From positions 248,001 to 312,000 of the forward strand of contig JAMXBD010001047.1 of NCBI GenBank assembly GCA_024138025.1: a stretch of DNA of 64,000 nucleotides, given 5' to 3'. The notes beneath the pieces were generated by a model. It saw only the letters and a program-made list of their open reading frames with translations. It did not search any database and was not told the DNA's origin. This stretch comes from Combretum micranthum (Eukaryota > Streptophyta > Magnoliopsida > Myrtales > Combretaceae). Below, in pieces: positions 53,883 through 64,000 of the stretch (its first letter is position 1; the number at the start of each line of letters is the position of its first letter). Both the position numbers and the translations under genes were made by a program.

Positions 53883-54560
53883 GACCTTGCATCGATCAAG
53901 AAGGTAACAATATAAATAGCATATATTGTTTAGATTCACATGATTAATAAATAACATTTGAGTGATTTCCATATTTGAATGCCACTATTTGAAATTTCTG
54001 TTAAAGAAAACATTGAAGAACATATCTCTTCTAATTATAATGCATTATTCACTATACTTTGTAAATCAATCAAGCCATTCGCTTAAAGAGAAAATAGAAA
54101 CAATCTATCTCATAGAGAACCTCTCATAAAAGGATGAAATTGGTCCCCAAGACAAATAGTAATTTTTCTGATAAAGTAAATTAAATGTGATTTGTAAATT
54201 TTATAATGCACTATTTTTTATTCGTTTCCTTTGATTTTCTATTTATTCAATTTTTTTCACATGTAAAGTGGGTGTGCTCTACCAGTATAATAAAACTAAG
54301 AATTTAAATTTCAACATATGAAAATAGAATTGAATGAAACTATGGGAAGTTGAGTATAAAAGAATCTAAAAAAGAAAAAAACGAAAGGAAAAGAAAACGG
54401 TACAATTTAAATAAGTGCACGTGTAAAATCAAATTTTCTAATTTGTTGAAAAAAAAATTAATTATGCTTTCTTCCTCTTTGTACTAGTCAATGCATTTAA
54501 AATGGAGTTTAATCTTCAAATATGTATATATAAGTTAGAAAGATTTTTAAAGGACAATAA
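53883..54560. other. 3' flank of the ProT-like gene
   Basis: Contains the 3' UTR by position. AATAAA-like signals occur at 53946-53952 (TTAATAAATAA) and 54288-54294 (TATAATAAAA), but which is used cannot be told. AT-rich, no further gene. Confidence 0.5.
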
Positions 54561-54970
54561 AACATTACATGTAACATAATAAATTAATAAAAGCTAATCA
54601 ATTGCCTATCAATTATCCAAATTCATAAAGAAAGAATAGAAATTCAAAAAGGGAGACCAGGGAAATTTCCTATTAAAGCAATAAAAAACAATAAAACTAT
54701 CACAAGTGCTTGTTACATAAAACATTTTATCCAACATAATAAATCAAGGAAAGATTAATCAATTGCCTATCAATTATCCAAATTCAATAAAGAAAAAATA
54801 TAAATTTACAAAATGGGAGCCGGAGGAAATTTTCCTACGAGAGCAATAAAGCACAATAAAACTATCACAAAAATTGATAGTTATATAAACATTCCATGCA
54901 GCACAATAAATTAAGAAAAGCTTAATCAATTGCTATCAATTATCCAATTTAATTGAGAAGAAAATACATT
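54561..54970. repeat. tandem repeat, about 160-bp unit, 2.5 copies
   Basis: Units at 54561-54720, 54721-54887 and 54888-54970 (partial). Shared blocks: AACATTNNAT, ACATAATAAAT, TAATCAATTGCCTATCAATT, ATCCAAATTC, AATAAAAC and TATCACAA. Located about 0.7 kb downstream of the transporter stop codon. Confidence 0.75.
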
Positions 54971-56285
54971 AAAAAGAAAAAGAAAAAAAAAAGTTATAAC
55001 TTGCCAATCTAAAACTACTGGAAAAGTGTTGTTTTAGGGATAAGAAAAGATTACCTAATCTGCAAAGAGAGTGGCAAATTCAAGATCCATAACTATAGGA
55101 TAGATAGAGATATTTAATGAAAGAGCTTTAGATATATCATCTGCTAAACTTCTCTAACCTCAAGCTACAAATAATTCATAGATGAAATAAATAAGAATAT
55201 GAAGGGCTATTCCTACATTATCCTAATTGCCAATCTAAGTGATATATCACATAGAAGTAATCATAAAAAAGCATATACTACTGGAAGATATAAGAACCCA
55301 ATGAAGTCAGTAATAGCTTCAAAATGCTAAACACACGCTTTATGACTTGGCTGTCTAGCATCCAAAATTAACAAACAAAATGTGTATTCCAAACATTTTC
55401 TTCATTCTTTAAACCCAAATGCATTGCCACCGTTAAGCAATTAACTTTATTCAGAACCAATCCAAATGGGCACGTCTAATGATCATTGAAACAATAACCA
55501 AGAGACCAAAAATGGGAATGGAGTTGTTGCTATTGAAATAACTACAGGGCTTGAGGTTCCTTTCATAATTAGTCATTTAAACACACATTGCATTTTACAT
55601 TTACATGTTAACAATGAGATTATCATTATCCTTTTACATGAACATAGATATTTATCAATCTATTTACGAATTTTCCCTCTTTTTTATTATTATTCTTTAT
55701 TTTCTTTTTTTTTTTTTATCTTTTTAATGTATAGAGGTATTCTTATTCCTTTTTTTTTTTCACTTTGTATGAGACAAACAAAGGATAAATTAAGAAGAAA
55801 AAGAAAAATTCACACGTACTTAAATTGGAGCAAGGATGCAGTGTAGGCAAAAGCGGTTCCAACTTCGAGTCGACCGACGGTAATAAGCAGTTTCAACCAA
55901 AAGTCTCGATTTAGGATTATTCTTACAGGGTTAAAGCTATATCTATTAATATTAAACGAATATTGATTTATTAGTGTCAAAAAAATATATACCAAAGTAT
56001 CACAGTTACTGTACTATTTTTCTCTCTTTCATCTCTATTTTCTATTTTTATATTTTTATTTTCTCTAAAAATAACGTTACTCTTTTTTTTTCGCACATGC
56101 AACATCGGTGCATCATATGCTTGTAACACTTTAAAACTAAAAAAAAAAAAAATTAATTTAGCAACCCTTATTTCGGATCAAAACAAAAGGAAACACTTAT
56201 GATTTATAAATTTATATGACTTATCAACAACAAATTGTTAGAAATTCAAATGGAGAGTAAAGAACCATGAAAGTTGGGTGACAAT
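54971..56285. other. intergenic, no supported gene
   Basis: AT-rich with poly-T runs (55701-55716, 55750-55760). No open frame with a recognisable domain; 55810-55995 on the minus strand is open for 61 codons but featureless. Confidence 0.5.
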
Positions 56286-57099
56286 TAGGGTTGTTCATTG
56301 AACCGAACCAAACCACAAATGCAGTTTTATTATATTTTGTTTTGGTTCATGAAGAGCCTAAATAGTACGAATTTGGTTCGATGGGTCAAACCGAACCAAA
56401 TTGTTTGAACCCGAACCAAACTACTTCACATTAAAAGAAATAAATAAGAGTCATTTTATTTATGTATAACTCTTGAGTATTACATATTAGGACTTGTATT
56501 TCTAAGGTTAATTCAACAAAATGAAAAATTCTTATCATGGGATACATTTACAGGAGCAGGTTTTATACTAGGTTGCAACATCTACAACCAGCAACATTGA
56601 GATAATATAGAACTTTAAACTAATTTGTACTATAAAATTTTAAATACCTTATAAAAAAGAATATTATAAGTAAATGTGGAATTAAAGTAAAGAATAATTT
56701 TTTAGTTAGTGTTATAAATTATTAAAAATATATGTTATTTCAAATTTGCATTAAAAAATATTTTTAAAATGGGATAATATATGTCTTTGAAACTTTTAAA
56801 TATATACATGACATAATGATAAGTGACTTTCATTTTTTTCGATGTTTCTCCATCTAACATCTTTTTTTTTTCCTTGCGAACTAAAATGACTATTAATAGT
56901 ATTTATTAAAACTAAATCTTTTAAAAGCGGTTCCAACTGAGTCGAACCGAATCGCATGTGAAGCGGTTCGTTTCAAAACCCAAAATTGTTAAAAGCGATT
57001 CGGTTTATTAAGAGTTTGAACCGAATCATTGTGAATGTAGTTCGGTTCGGTTCGGTTCAGCCTCTGAACTGAGCCGAAACCAAACAATGAACACCCCTA
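56286..57099. mobile_element. hAT-like element, 814 bp, relative of 36173-37288
   Basis: The left end reads TAGGGTTGTTCATTGAACCG, and the right end reverse-complemented reads TAGGGGTGTTCATTGTTTGG: a typical plant hAT terminus. Subterminal GGTTCGGTT/AACCGAACC repeats lie on both sides. Flanks GTGACAAT (56278-56285) and TTGACGAT (57100-57107) match at 6 of 8. Non-coding. Confidence 0.8.
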
Positions 57100-57615
57100 T
57101 TGACGATCAACGCAACTGTAATTACCAAAATACAAAAGAGTTGCATGTATGAAAATCAATATGATCATAGAGTAGGACAATTTTAATCATAAAACAGCAA
57201 CATTGCATTAAGAAAATGCTTTTACTATTTTAGCAAAACATGATATAGACACACACAAATGTAAGTGCACATAATTTCAACTTTTGAAGAAAATCCCAAA
57301 AAGCATAAAAAAATCCCCAACCATGACGAACTGAAAAATAGCACAAAGTTAAGTAATAATAAAACTAAATTAGAAGTTAAAGAAAATTAGCAATTCTAGC
57401 TGATTACATATAGTAACAGGTTCCATGAACTCACAAAGAAGACAGCAAAGGTAAAAAATGATTTGCTTTATCAATTTCCCGGTAGATACTGTTTTAGTTG
57501 TGATTTCTGTTTTAGTTTGCGCAGGGTTACTTTTATGGAGGTGTGTTTTAAGAAAGAGGTCAGCAAACTTTACCCTTATGGTTTGTTTCTTTCTTTTACT
57601 TAACCAAAAAAATCT
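57100..57615. other. intergenic, nothing recognised
   Basis: About 500 bp of AT-rich sequence. A minus-strand open frame (57370-57696) has no recognisable domain and extends into an inverted-repeat arm. Confidence 0.5.
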
Positions 57616-57875
57616 ATTATAATATATAATTTTCAAAGCTTTTCCATATTTATACCTTTTCATATTAGACTTTTTCAAAATTATACCTTTGCACATGAGA
57701 ACTTTAATACGTTTTCAACTTAAAAAATCTAGAGATGTATTTTCTCAGTAAATTATAATTGTTTTTTCTTTCTTTTTTTTTTTTACAATTTTGGATGTCT
57801 TTTCCACCTTTATACCTTTTCACATTAGAATTTAAACTTTTTTTTCTAGTTATAATTTTCATACCTTTTAAATTT
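57616..57875. repeat. left arm of a long inverted repeat (around the gypsy element)
   Basis: Complementary to about 63440-63692. Shared phrases read left to right here: ATAATATATAATTTTC, TATACCTTTTCATATTAGAC, TTTGCACATGAGAACTT, TTTTGGATGTCTTTTCCACC and ATACCTTTTCACATTAGAAT. Part of the arm is repeated in tandem at 57890-57980 (GTGTCTTCTTAGTAAATTAT ... TATACCTTTTCAC). Confidence 0.75.
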
Positions 57876-58032
57876 AAAAAAAATTAAAATGTGTCTTCTT
57901 AGTAAATTATATATGTTTCTATCATTTTTTTTTTACATTTTTGAATGTGTTTTCAACTTTTATACCTTTTCACCTTAAGCTGCCTCTTTGGCAAAAAAAC
58001 AAAAAATAAATAAATAAACTAAGGACATACTC

Positions 58033-58495
58033 TATTAGACTCGGCCTACAAATTCCCAGTCCAGCCCACTGTCCACAGCTACTTACCCTAATTCCCAACC
58101 TTGCGTATCACCTACTGCTCAGACGACAATTCCAAGCTAAGAACCCTAATCTCTCTTATTATTACTCTCGTGTTTCTCTTGCTGCAAACCCTAACTAATG
58201 TCTATGATGTTCTTGATTTACAGGTGTGTAAAGGCAGTTTCGAGCATGCCAGACTCCTTAACAACCCAGATCTGGGATAAAATGATTCGGTGATCCCTTT
58301 CCTTCTAATGGCATGTATCATTTATACAAGTATTAGTTCGTGTGATACAGTTACAGTTGTATTTCTGTTACAATGAGTTGTTATATTTATGTTACAATCA
58401 TTATGGTATCTGATTACAAGCTATTTTCGGGTGTTTCATACAAGTCCTTCACAGATCTTGTCTTTATTAGCTTGTTATGTATCCCGTCCGTAACA
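58033..58495 (-). repeat. gypsy 3' LTR
   Basis: On the + strand TATTAGACTCGG (TG mutated to TA)...CGTCCGTAACA. Shares with the other LTR long blocks such as CTTGCGTATCACCTACTGCT and AAAGGCAGTTTCGAGCATGC. Confidence 0.93.
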
Positions 58496-58575
58496 ACTTT
58501 CTCCTGTTCTTGAGAAACAACCTTGTCCTCAAGGTTGTAAGTAGGATAAAGTGTTTGAAAATGAACAACTTCTTC

Positions 58576-58809
58576 CTAAGTAAAGTCCTCTGGATGTACT
58601 CCTGCCCATTGAACCAAAATCTGTGGGACTGCTTTATCATTTTGCATGATAACCCTAGAGTCCAAAACGGCCAAGGGTTCCAAAAGGGGCTGGTTGTGAT
58701 ATGAATGAGGTGGTAAAGCTAGAGATGGAAAAATTGAACCATGAGCTGGTTTTAAAACCGAAACATGAAAAACATTGTGAATTTTAGAGTTGGCAGGTAG
58801 TTCAATCAC
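58576..58809 (-). pseudogene. gypsy integrase C-terminus with chromodomain-like end
   Basis: Reads LPANSKIHNVFHVSVLKPAH (the usual V-F-H-V-S-x-L-K of the integrase C-terminal domain), then LAVLDSRVIMQNDKAVPQIL and VQWAGVHPEDFT, which has the form of a chromodomain start (hydrophobic-x-W-x-G). This supports placement with the chromoviruses. Terminated by a stop where the motif would continue. Confidence 0.8.
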
Positions 58810-59186
58810 ATAAGCACAGGACCCGATTCGTTTAAGGACCTTGTAAGGTCCATAAAATCGTTTGGACAGCTTATGAAAGCCACCAGAAACAGAGCTTTGT
58901 CTATAAGACTAAAGCTTAATGTAAACAAAGTATCATTCCTGAAACTATAAATCCAATCGATTTTTATCAGCTTGCACCTTCATTCTCTGCTGTGCCCGTA
59001 ACAAATTAGCTTTCAAAGAAGCTAATAACTCATCTCGAGTAGCTAAATCTATGTCCACAGCATCCAATTTGGATTGACCCCTAACATACATAGGTATAGT
59101 AGGAGGGTGCCTACCATAAACTGCTTGAAAAGGTGTAGTTTGTATGCCTTCATGAAATGAGCAGATATATGAAAATTCAGCCTAAA

Positions 59187-59683
59187 TTAGAAACTTACAC
59201 CAATCATGGGGTCTATCCATACAAAAACATATGAGGTACTGCTGTAAACTCGATTGATCACCTCTGTTTGGCCATCACTCTGAGGGTGATAAGTAGAGCT
59301 CATACACAATCTAGTCCCACTCAATTGAAACAACTCCTGCCAAAACTTGCAGAGAAAGATACTACCCCTATCTGACACAATCGTCCGAGGGAATCCATGT
59401 AATTTGACAACCATTGTCATGAACAATTGAGCCACCTTAGATGCATTATAATTGGTATCAAGTGCCCAAAGTGAAAATACTTAGAAAGTCGATCTACAAC
59501 CACCAAAATAACAGTGAACCCCTGAGACTTTGGTAAAGATGTAATGAAATCCATGGAAATATCTTCCCAAATCTGTTCTAGGACTGGTAATGGTGCTAAT
59601 AACCCAGATGGATGTCTAGTGGCACTCTTTGTCTGCTGACAAATGGAACATCCCTTAATAAAAAGCTCCACATCTTTCTTCAT
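59187..59683 (-). pseudogene. gypsy integrase
   Basis: Two overlapping open pieces. 59417-59683: KKDVELFIKGCSICQQTKSA (CX2C zinc half), WEDISMDFITSLPKSQGFTV (first catalytic Asp) and VVVDRLSKYFHF. 59187-59435: FMTMVVKLHGFPRTIVSDRG (second Asp block) and STYHPQSDGQTEVINR (the Glu block). All three catalytic residues are readable, but a frame change lies between the pieces. Confidence 0.9.
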
Positions 59684-59939
59684 ACCCTCCCAATAAAATT
59701 GGAAGACAAACGTTTATAGGTCTTTGTGACCCCAAAATGTCCAGCCAAAGGAATGGAATGGAATTCATGCAATAATTTGTTCACCACAGAAGAAGAGGGA
59801 ACTAAAAATAAACGAGTGCCATAATACAACAGATCATTCTTCCAACTCAAATCCCATTTCAGAGACTCACCCTGCTGTAACTTGTGGATGAGTGTTTGAA
59901 AATGAGAATTCCGTTGATATTCCTATTTGAGGTCATCAA

Positions 59940-60251
59940 CTAAACCAAAATGTGGTAGAGAAAAAACCAGATAATGGTACATCTCCTCAAATGTCTGGAT
60001 AGAGAGTCTGCCACCACATTTTCAGCCCCTGCCTTATAGACTATAGTATAGTCAAAGCCCAAAAGTTTAGTGAGATCCTTATGTTGTTTAGGAGTTTGTG
60101 TTACTTGGGTCAATAATTCCTTCAAACTTCGATGGTCTGTTTTAATAATGAAATGAGACCCCAAGAGATACTGCCTCCATTTTCTGACTGCAACCACCAA
60201 TGCATGTAATTCCCTCACATAAGCTGATGCCTTTAACAAATGATGAGGCAA
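59940..60251 (-). pseudogene. gypsy RNase H
   Basis: Reads YVRELHALVVAVRKWRQYLL, then FIIKTDHRSLKELLTQ (conserved T-D-H-x-S-L) and ENVVADSLSRH (A-D-x-L-S-R), the standard gypsy RNase H motifs. A frameshift separates it from the DAS motif at the end of the RT segment. Confidence 0.88.
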
Positions 60252-60284
60252 TTTTTTACTGAAAAATGCAATTGGGCGGTTGTC

Positions 60285-61416
60285 TTACAAAAGCACAGCC
60301 CCCATTCCTGTCCTTGAAGCGTCAGTCTCCAATATAAACTTCTTAGAGAAATTTGGAAGTGCTAATATAGGAGCTGGAATTAAAGCTTCCTTCAATTTCT
60401 CAAATGCTTGTGTTGCAGCATCGGACCACTGAAAACCATCCTTCTTCAGTAATTCTGTAAGAGGATGTGCAATAGAAGCATAAGATTGAATAAATCTTCT
60501 ATAATATCCCAAAAGTCCCAAAAAAGCCCGAAGTTGCTTAACAGAAGTGGGTTTGACCCAATTACGAAGAGCAACCACTTTATGAGGGTCTGGATGGACA
60601 CCCTGAGCAGTAACAATATGGCCCAAATACTCAATAGAATCTTGGCTAAAAGCACACTTAGATTTTTTTACAAAAAGAGTATTATCAGCAAGTATTTTCA
60701 ATACCAAATCTAGGTGTGCCACATGAGAGTCCAAAGTCTTACTATAAATGAGTATATAATAAAAAAAAAAACAATGACAAACTTACGTAAGTAAGGCTTG
60801 AAAATTCTATTCATCATAGATTGAAATGTTGCTGGTGCATTACTTAAGCCAAATGGCATAACCAAAAACTCATAATGGCCTTTATGTGTGCGAAAAGCAG
60901 TCTTTTCCACATCCTCCTTGGCCATTCTAATCTAATGATAGCCAGCATGAAGGTCTAATTTAGAGAAAACAGTCGCCCCATGCAACTCATCCGATAGTTC
61001 ATTAATGGTTGGAATTGGAAATTCATCCTTTATAGTAGCATGGTTTAATGCTCTATAATCTACACAAAATCACCAAGAGCCATCTTTCTTTTTAACCAGT
61101 AACACTGGTGAGGAGTATAGGCTAGTACTAGTTGGATGAATCCCTGTTCCAACATTTTCTTAACCTGTTTTTCAATCTCAGCCTTTTGAAAGTGGGGATA
61201 ACGGTATGGTTTGACATTAATTGCTGAGGCACCATTGACTAGATGAATGCGATGTTGAGTCTCTCTAAACGGTAGCAATGATGAGGGTGGCTCGAAAATC
61301 TGAGAGTATTTGCCCAACACACTGTCAAACGATGTGTTGTTGGTGAATTCCTCTGTTGAAATGTCCTCCTGAGCCAAAAGTTGAAAACAAGTAACCACTG
61401 CATCAACCTCAAACAA
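60285..61416 (-). pseudogene. gypsy reverse transcriptase
   Basis: Pieces in order: SSLLPFRETQHRIHLVNGAS and VKPYRYPHFQKAEIEKQVKK (61060-61416); [20 protein letters not shown] and [15 protein letters not shown] (60710-60925); [20 protein letters not shown] and YLGHIVTAQGVHPDPHKVVA (60285-60734). At the active site, where the family has two Asp codons after a hydrophobic-F stretch, the sequence carries an 11-T run (60762-60772 on the + strand as A11) followed by two TAT codons, so both metal-binding residues are gone and the frame shifts. Ends with LETDASRTGMGAVLL, the start of RNase H. Confidence 0.9.
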
Positions 61417-61581
61417 ATGTTTTAATTGGTGATGTGTGATTTAGCTACTTGTAGGAGACTGATCTCCATGTAAACAAACAATATGTCCCATATGAGAGAA
61501 CTGCATTGTTAATTCTGAATAGCCAATAATGATAGGCCCTAAGTCCTGTAGCTACTGTACACCCAAAACCACATCAGCACC

Positions 61582-61848
61582 CTAGATGGGCAGAACATAG
61601 AAAGAGGTAAGAAAAGAAAACCCCTGTATTTCGACCGAAACATCCTTGCATAAACCTATACACATTAGTTTCTGTCCATTGCCAATCATGACTTGAAAAG
61701 AAACTGCTGGGGATATGATCAATCCCAAATGTTTTGCAACTCTTGTCTGAATGAAATTATTAGTACTGCCAGTGTCTAACAATACTGATAATTGCATTTG
61801 TCTGATAGTGCCCAAAAAATCTAAGTGTACGAGGAACAAGATTCTCAC
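61582..61848 (-). pseudogene. gypsy aspartic protease
   Basis: 88-codon open stretch with QLSVLLDTGSTNNFIQTRVA, the protease active site D-T-G-S in a hydrophobic context, then VMIGNGQKLMCIGLCKDVSV and FYVLPI, the flap and later strand, followed at once by a stop (61579-61581), after which the expected G-A-D-V-V-L-G continues in frame. One nonsense change therefore ends it. Confidence 0.85.
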
Positions 61849-61975
61849 TTAGGGCATGATAATTAATTGAATCTGAAACAACAGTCATATCCTATTTGGA
61901 CTGCCCGATGGCATCAAAACAATCCTCTTCAAGCTCATCATGCTCGTTATGCAACAATAAAAGAAACTTTGATTT

Positions 61976-62017
61976 ACACTTATGATTTCTACTATATTTC
62001 TCATCGCAATTATAGCA
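61976..62017 (-). other. gag CCHC zinc knuckle of the gypsy element
   Basis: Reads CYNCDEKYSRNHKC: CX2CX4... with H and C in the knuckle spacing, preceded by ARRDKGL. Typical of gypsy gag just before protease. Intact at this site. Confidence 0.8.
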
Positions 62018-62019
62018 TA

Positions 62020-62856
62020 AGCCCTTATCACGCCTAGCTTGCATTTCCTCATAAGTTAATTTTTATATGGGATAAGGTGAATTAGGTTTGAGAGTAGAAG
62101 AATTGGGAACAAGAGTGGTAGAAGAGTAGGTTTAGAAAAAGGAATAGTATGTGTAAAAGATAAAGGGGAAGAGAAAATTGGTTTGTAAGTATTGTTTCGA
62201 TCATTCAATTTATCTTCATACATTATAACAAGCCAAATAGCATCCATCATAGATTTAGGGCGACTAATTTGCACATCTCTTCTTAATGCAGGTTTCTAAA
62301 CAAACACAAAGCAACAGATCAAAAAGGACTCAGTCAATCCTTGAGTGCGATTAGATAAAGCCTCGAATGTTGATTGATACTGAGCAACAGTAGATGACTG
62401 AGTTAATTTGGAAAGCATACCTTGGACATCTTCATAACCAAAGGGTCTAAATCTCGCAGATAAGTTTTCTACAAAATTTTCCCACGATGAAAGTCTTTTA
62501 TTCAGAAACATCCACTTATACCATTGTAATGCTTCACCTGCCATAGTAAAGGAGCAAATAGACAATCATTGAGGACCATCAATGTGATGAAACTCAAAGA
62601 ACTGTTCTACCTGGAAAATCCATCCCAGAACATCCTCCCTTGAAAATTTAGGGATTTCCAACTTGATGCCCTTCAACAAATCACCCTGAGCCACCAACGT
62701 TTGTGAGGATGATGAATCTTGCACATTCTTACTGAGATCAGGAAGATTTTACGAGTTTTGACTCAATTCAATCTTGTTAACCCTCGATGCCAAGGAATCA
62801 AATTTCTGATCCTTTGATTCCTGCAAAGACAAGAGTGTGGTCTTGATGAAATCCAT
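62020..62856 (-). pseudogene. gypsy gag
   Basis: Starts MDFIKTTLLSLQESKDQKFD at 62856. The retrotransposon gag domain is readable as LEIPKFSREDVLGWIFQVEQ, then FEFHHIDGPQ, a stop, and MAGEALQWYKWMFLNKRLSS with WENFVENLSARFRPFGYEDV (62296-62565). Stops at about 62755 and 62570 and frame changes beyond 62296 break it. Confidence 0.85.
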
Positions 62857-62929
62857 GTCTGCAGCTTGAGAAAGGGACAACTGAGATCTGGTATCAGGAG
62901 CAATGAGTATCCTGACAAGAGCACCAATT

Positions 62930-63387
62930 TGTTAGACTCGACCTACAAATTCCCAGCCCAGCCTGTCCATAGCTACTTACCCTAATTCCCAACCTTGCGT
63001 ATCACCTACTGCTCAGACGACAATTCTAAGCTAAGAACCCTAATCTCTCTTATTATTACTCTCGTGTTTCCCTTGCTGCAAACCCTAACTAATGTCTATG
63101 ATGTTCTTGATTTACAGGTGTGTAAAGGCAGTTTCGAGCATGCCAGACTCCTTAACAACCCAGGTATGGGATAAAAGATTCGGTGATCCCTTTTCTTTTC
63201 ATTGCATATATCATTTATACAAGTATCAGTTCGTGTGATACAGTTACAATTGTATTTCTATTACAATGAGCTGTATATTTCTGTTACGATCGTTATGTTG
63301 TCTGATTACAAGCTATTTTCGGGTATTTCATACAAGTCCTTCATAGATCTTGCCTTTATTAGCTTGTTATGTATGCCGTCCGTAACA
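62930..63387 (-). repeat. gypsy 5' LTR
   Basis: On the + strand TGTTAGACTCGAC...CGTCCGTAACA; intact TG...CA ends. Confidence 0.93.
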
Positions 63388-63439
63388 TACTCTACCAATA
63401 ACATACCAACAGATATAAATAATAAGCTATTGCCTATTA

Positions 63440-63692
63440 AAAGGTATGAAAATTATAACTAGGAAAGAATTTAAATTCTAATGTGAAAAGGTATAAAGGT
63501 GGAAAAGACATCCAAAAGTCAAAAAAAAAAAAAGAAGAAACAAATATAATTTAACAAGAAGACACATCTCCAGATTCTTTTTAAGTTAAAAACTTATTCA
63601 AGTTCTCATGTGCAAAGATATAAATGTTGAAAAAGTCTAATATGAAAAGGTATAGATATGAAAAATGTTTCGAAAATTATATATTGTAATAT
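63440..63692. repeat. right arm of the long inverted repeat
   Basis: Reverse complement of 57616-57875: for example ATTCTAATGTGAAAAGGTAT, GGTGGAAAAGACATCCAAAA, AAGTTCTCATGTGCAAAG and GTCTAATATGAAAAGGTATA. The gypsy element occupies the loop. Confidence 0.75.
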
Positions 63693-64000
63693 ATATATAA
63701 TATATATATATAGACTAAGGATGAGTAAGTAACCTGTCGTATAGGGTACCCACCTGTACTCTACTAAACTAGATAGAGTCCATGTGGGTATTAGCGATCA
63801 CAAGGTAAGGAATTATAAATTTTTCGAAACTTGTATTCATAGGATAAAATACGGGTAAGAGGTCTTTATAGCTATATCCTATACCCACCATGGAACTTGC
63901 TCTCTAATGTAGAGGATAGAGGTTTCTAGATATCATGTATTTACTTTGTTAAATATTATAAAATAATGTTAAATATAAGAATTAAATAATATCATCCCTT
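63693..64000. other. AT-rich tail, possible start of another hAT-like element
   Basis: A (TA)n run at 63692-63712, then AAGGATGAGTAAGTAACC and TAGGGTACCCACCTGTAC, reminiscent of the hAT-like termini at 39633-40520, but the other end would be outside the window. Confidence 0.25.

Larger units (their letters stand above)
58028..63392 (-). mobile_element. Ty3/gypsy chromovirus-like retrotransposon, both LTRs, coding frames broken
   Basis: LTRs 58033-58495 and 62930-63387 (about 460 bp, roughly 93-95% identical by eye), with a perfect 5-bp duplication TACTC (58028-58032 and 63388-63392). Minus-strand order: gag, CCHC knuckle, protease, reverse transcriptase, RNase H, integrase, chromodomain-like tail, the Ty3/gypsy order. 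On the minus strand the 5' LTR is followed by AATTGGTGCTCTTGTCAGG (about 62911-62929), the primer-site position. Before the 3' LTR lies AAGAACAGGAGAAAGT (58496-58511), a polypurine tract. Many stops and frameshifts: inactive. Confidence 0.95.

Noticed and set aside
1..64000. CRISPR array, operon-like or bacterial defence system
   Set aside because: No regularly spaced short repeats and no prokaryotic-style genes; introns, LTR elements and composition are those of a plant nuclear genome.

Overview
The window looks like an AT-rich, repeat-dense piece of a dicot (eudicot) nuclear genome. Evidence for this: a plant-type amino acid transporter gene with GT-AG introns; plant-style Ty1/copia and Ty3/gypsy elements, several with initiator-Met-tRNA primer sites; a TRIM element whose terminal repeats contain 5S-rRNA-like sequence; and many small hAT-, Mutator- and Tourist-like elements. 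The sequence alone does not identify the species.

The only intact host gene I can support is a ProT-type (proline / glycine betaine / GABA class) transporter of the AAAP family. It is on the + strand with eight exons between 34601 and 53882. The exons join in phase to 1314 nt (437 aa plus stop), the normal ProT length, but the gene spans 19.3 kb because introns 3, 4 and 5 (3.5, 4.4 and 8.6 kb) are loaded with mobile elements. Intron 3 holds a foldback element and an hAT-like element. Intron 4 holds an hAT-like element and an internally deleted LTR element. Intron 5 holds a Ty1/copia element with 170-bp LTRs and a Cassandra-like TRIM. Upstream, the promoter/5' region exists in three tandem copies (about 31657-34612). 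Only the last feeds the gene; the older two are broken up by a Mutator-like MITE, an hAT-like element and another 8-bp-duplication element. Just before them lies a second tandem duplication (30351-31610).

Left part (1-30350): remains of two copia elements in opposite orientation (1-2235); intergenic DNA with MITEs (2572-2854, 8763-9032, 9124-9334), hAT-like elements (7647-8419, 19501-20179, 20252-21013), a longer terminal-inverted-repeat element (16267-17795), minisatellites, a solo LTR (23186-23796), and a 460-bp direct-repeat-bounded decayed retroelement (24441-29800) that I could not assign to a family.

Right part (53883-64000): a 160-bp tandem repeat, an 814-bp hAT-like element related to the one in intron 3, and a Ty3/gypsy chromovirus-like element (58033-63387, minus strand) with both LTRs and a 5-bp target duplication. 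It is full of frameshifts and sits inside the loop of an older long inverted repeat. Nothing here needs a new biological system. The most interesting items are the triplicated promoter, the 5S-carrying TRIM inside an intron, a young-looking copia element with dead reading frames, and the unassigned repeat-bounded element.
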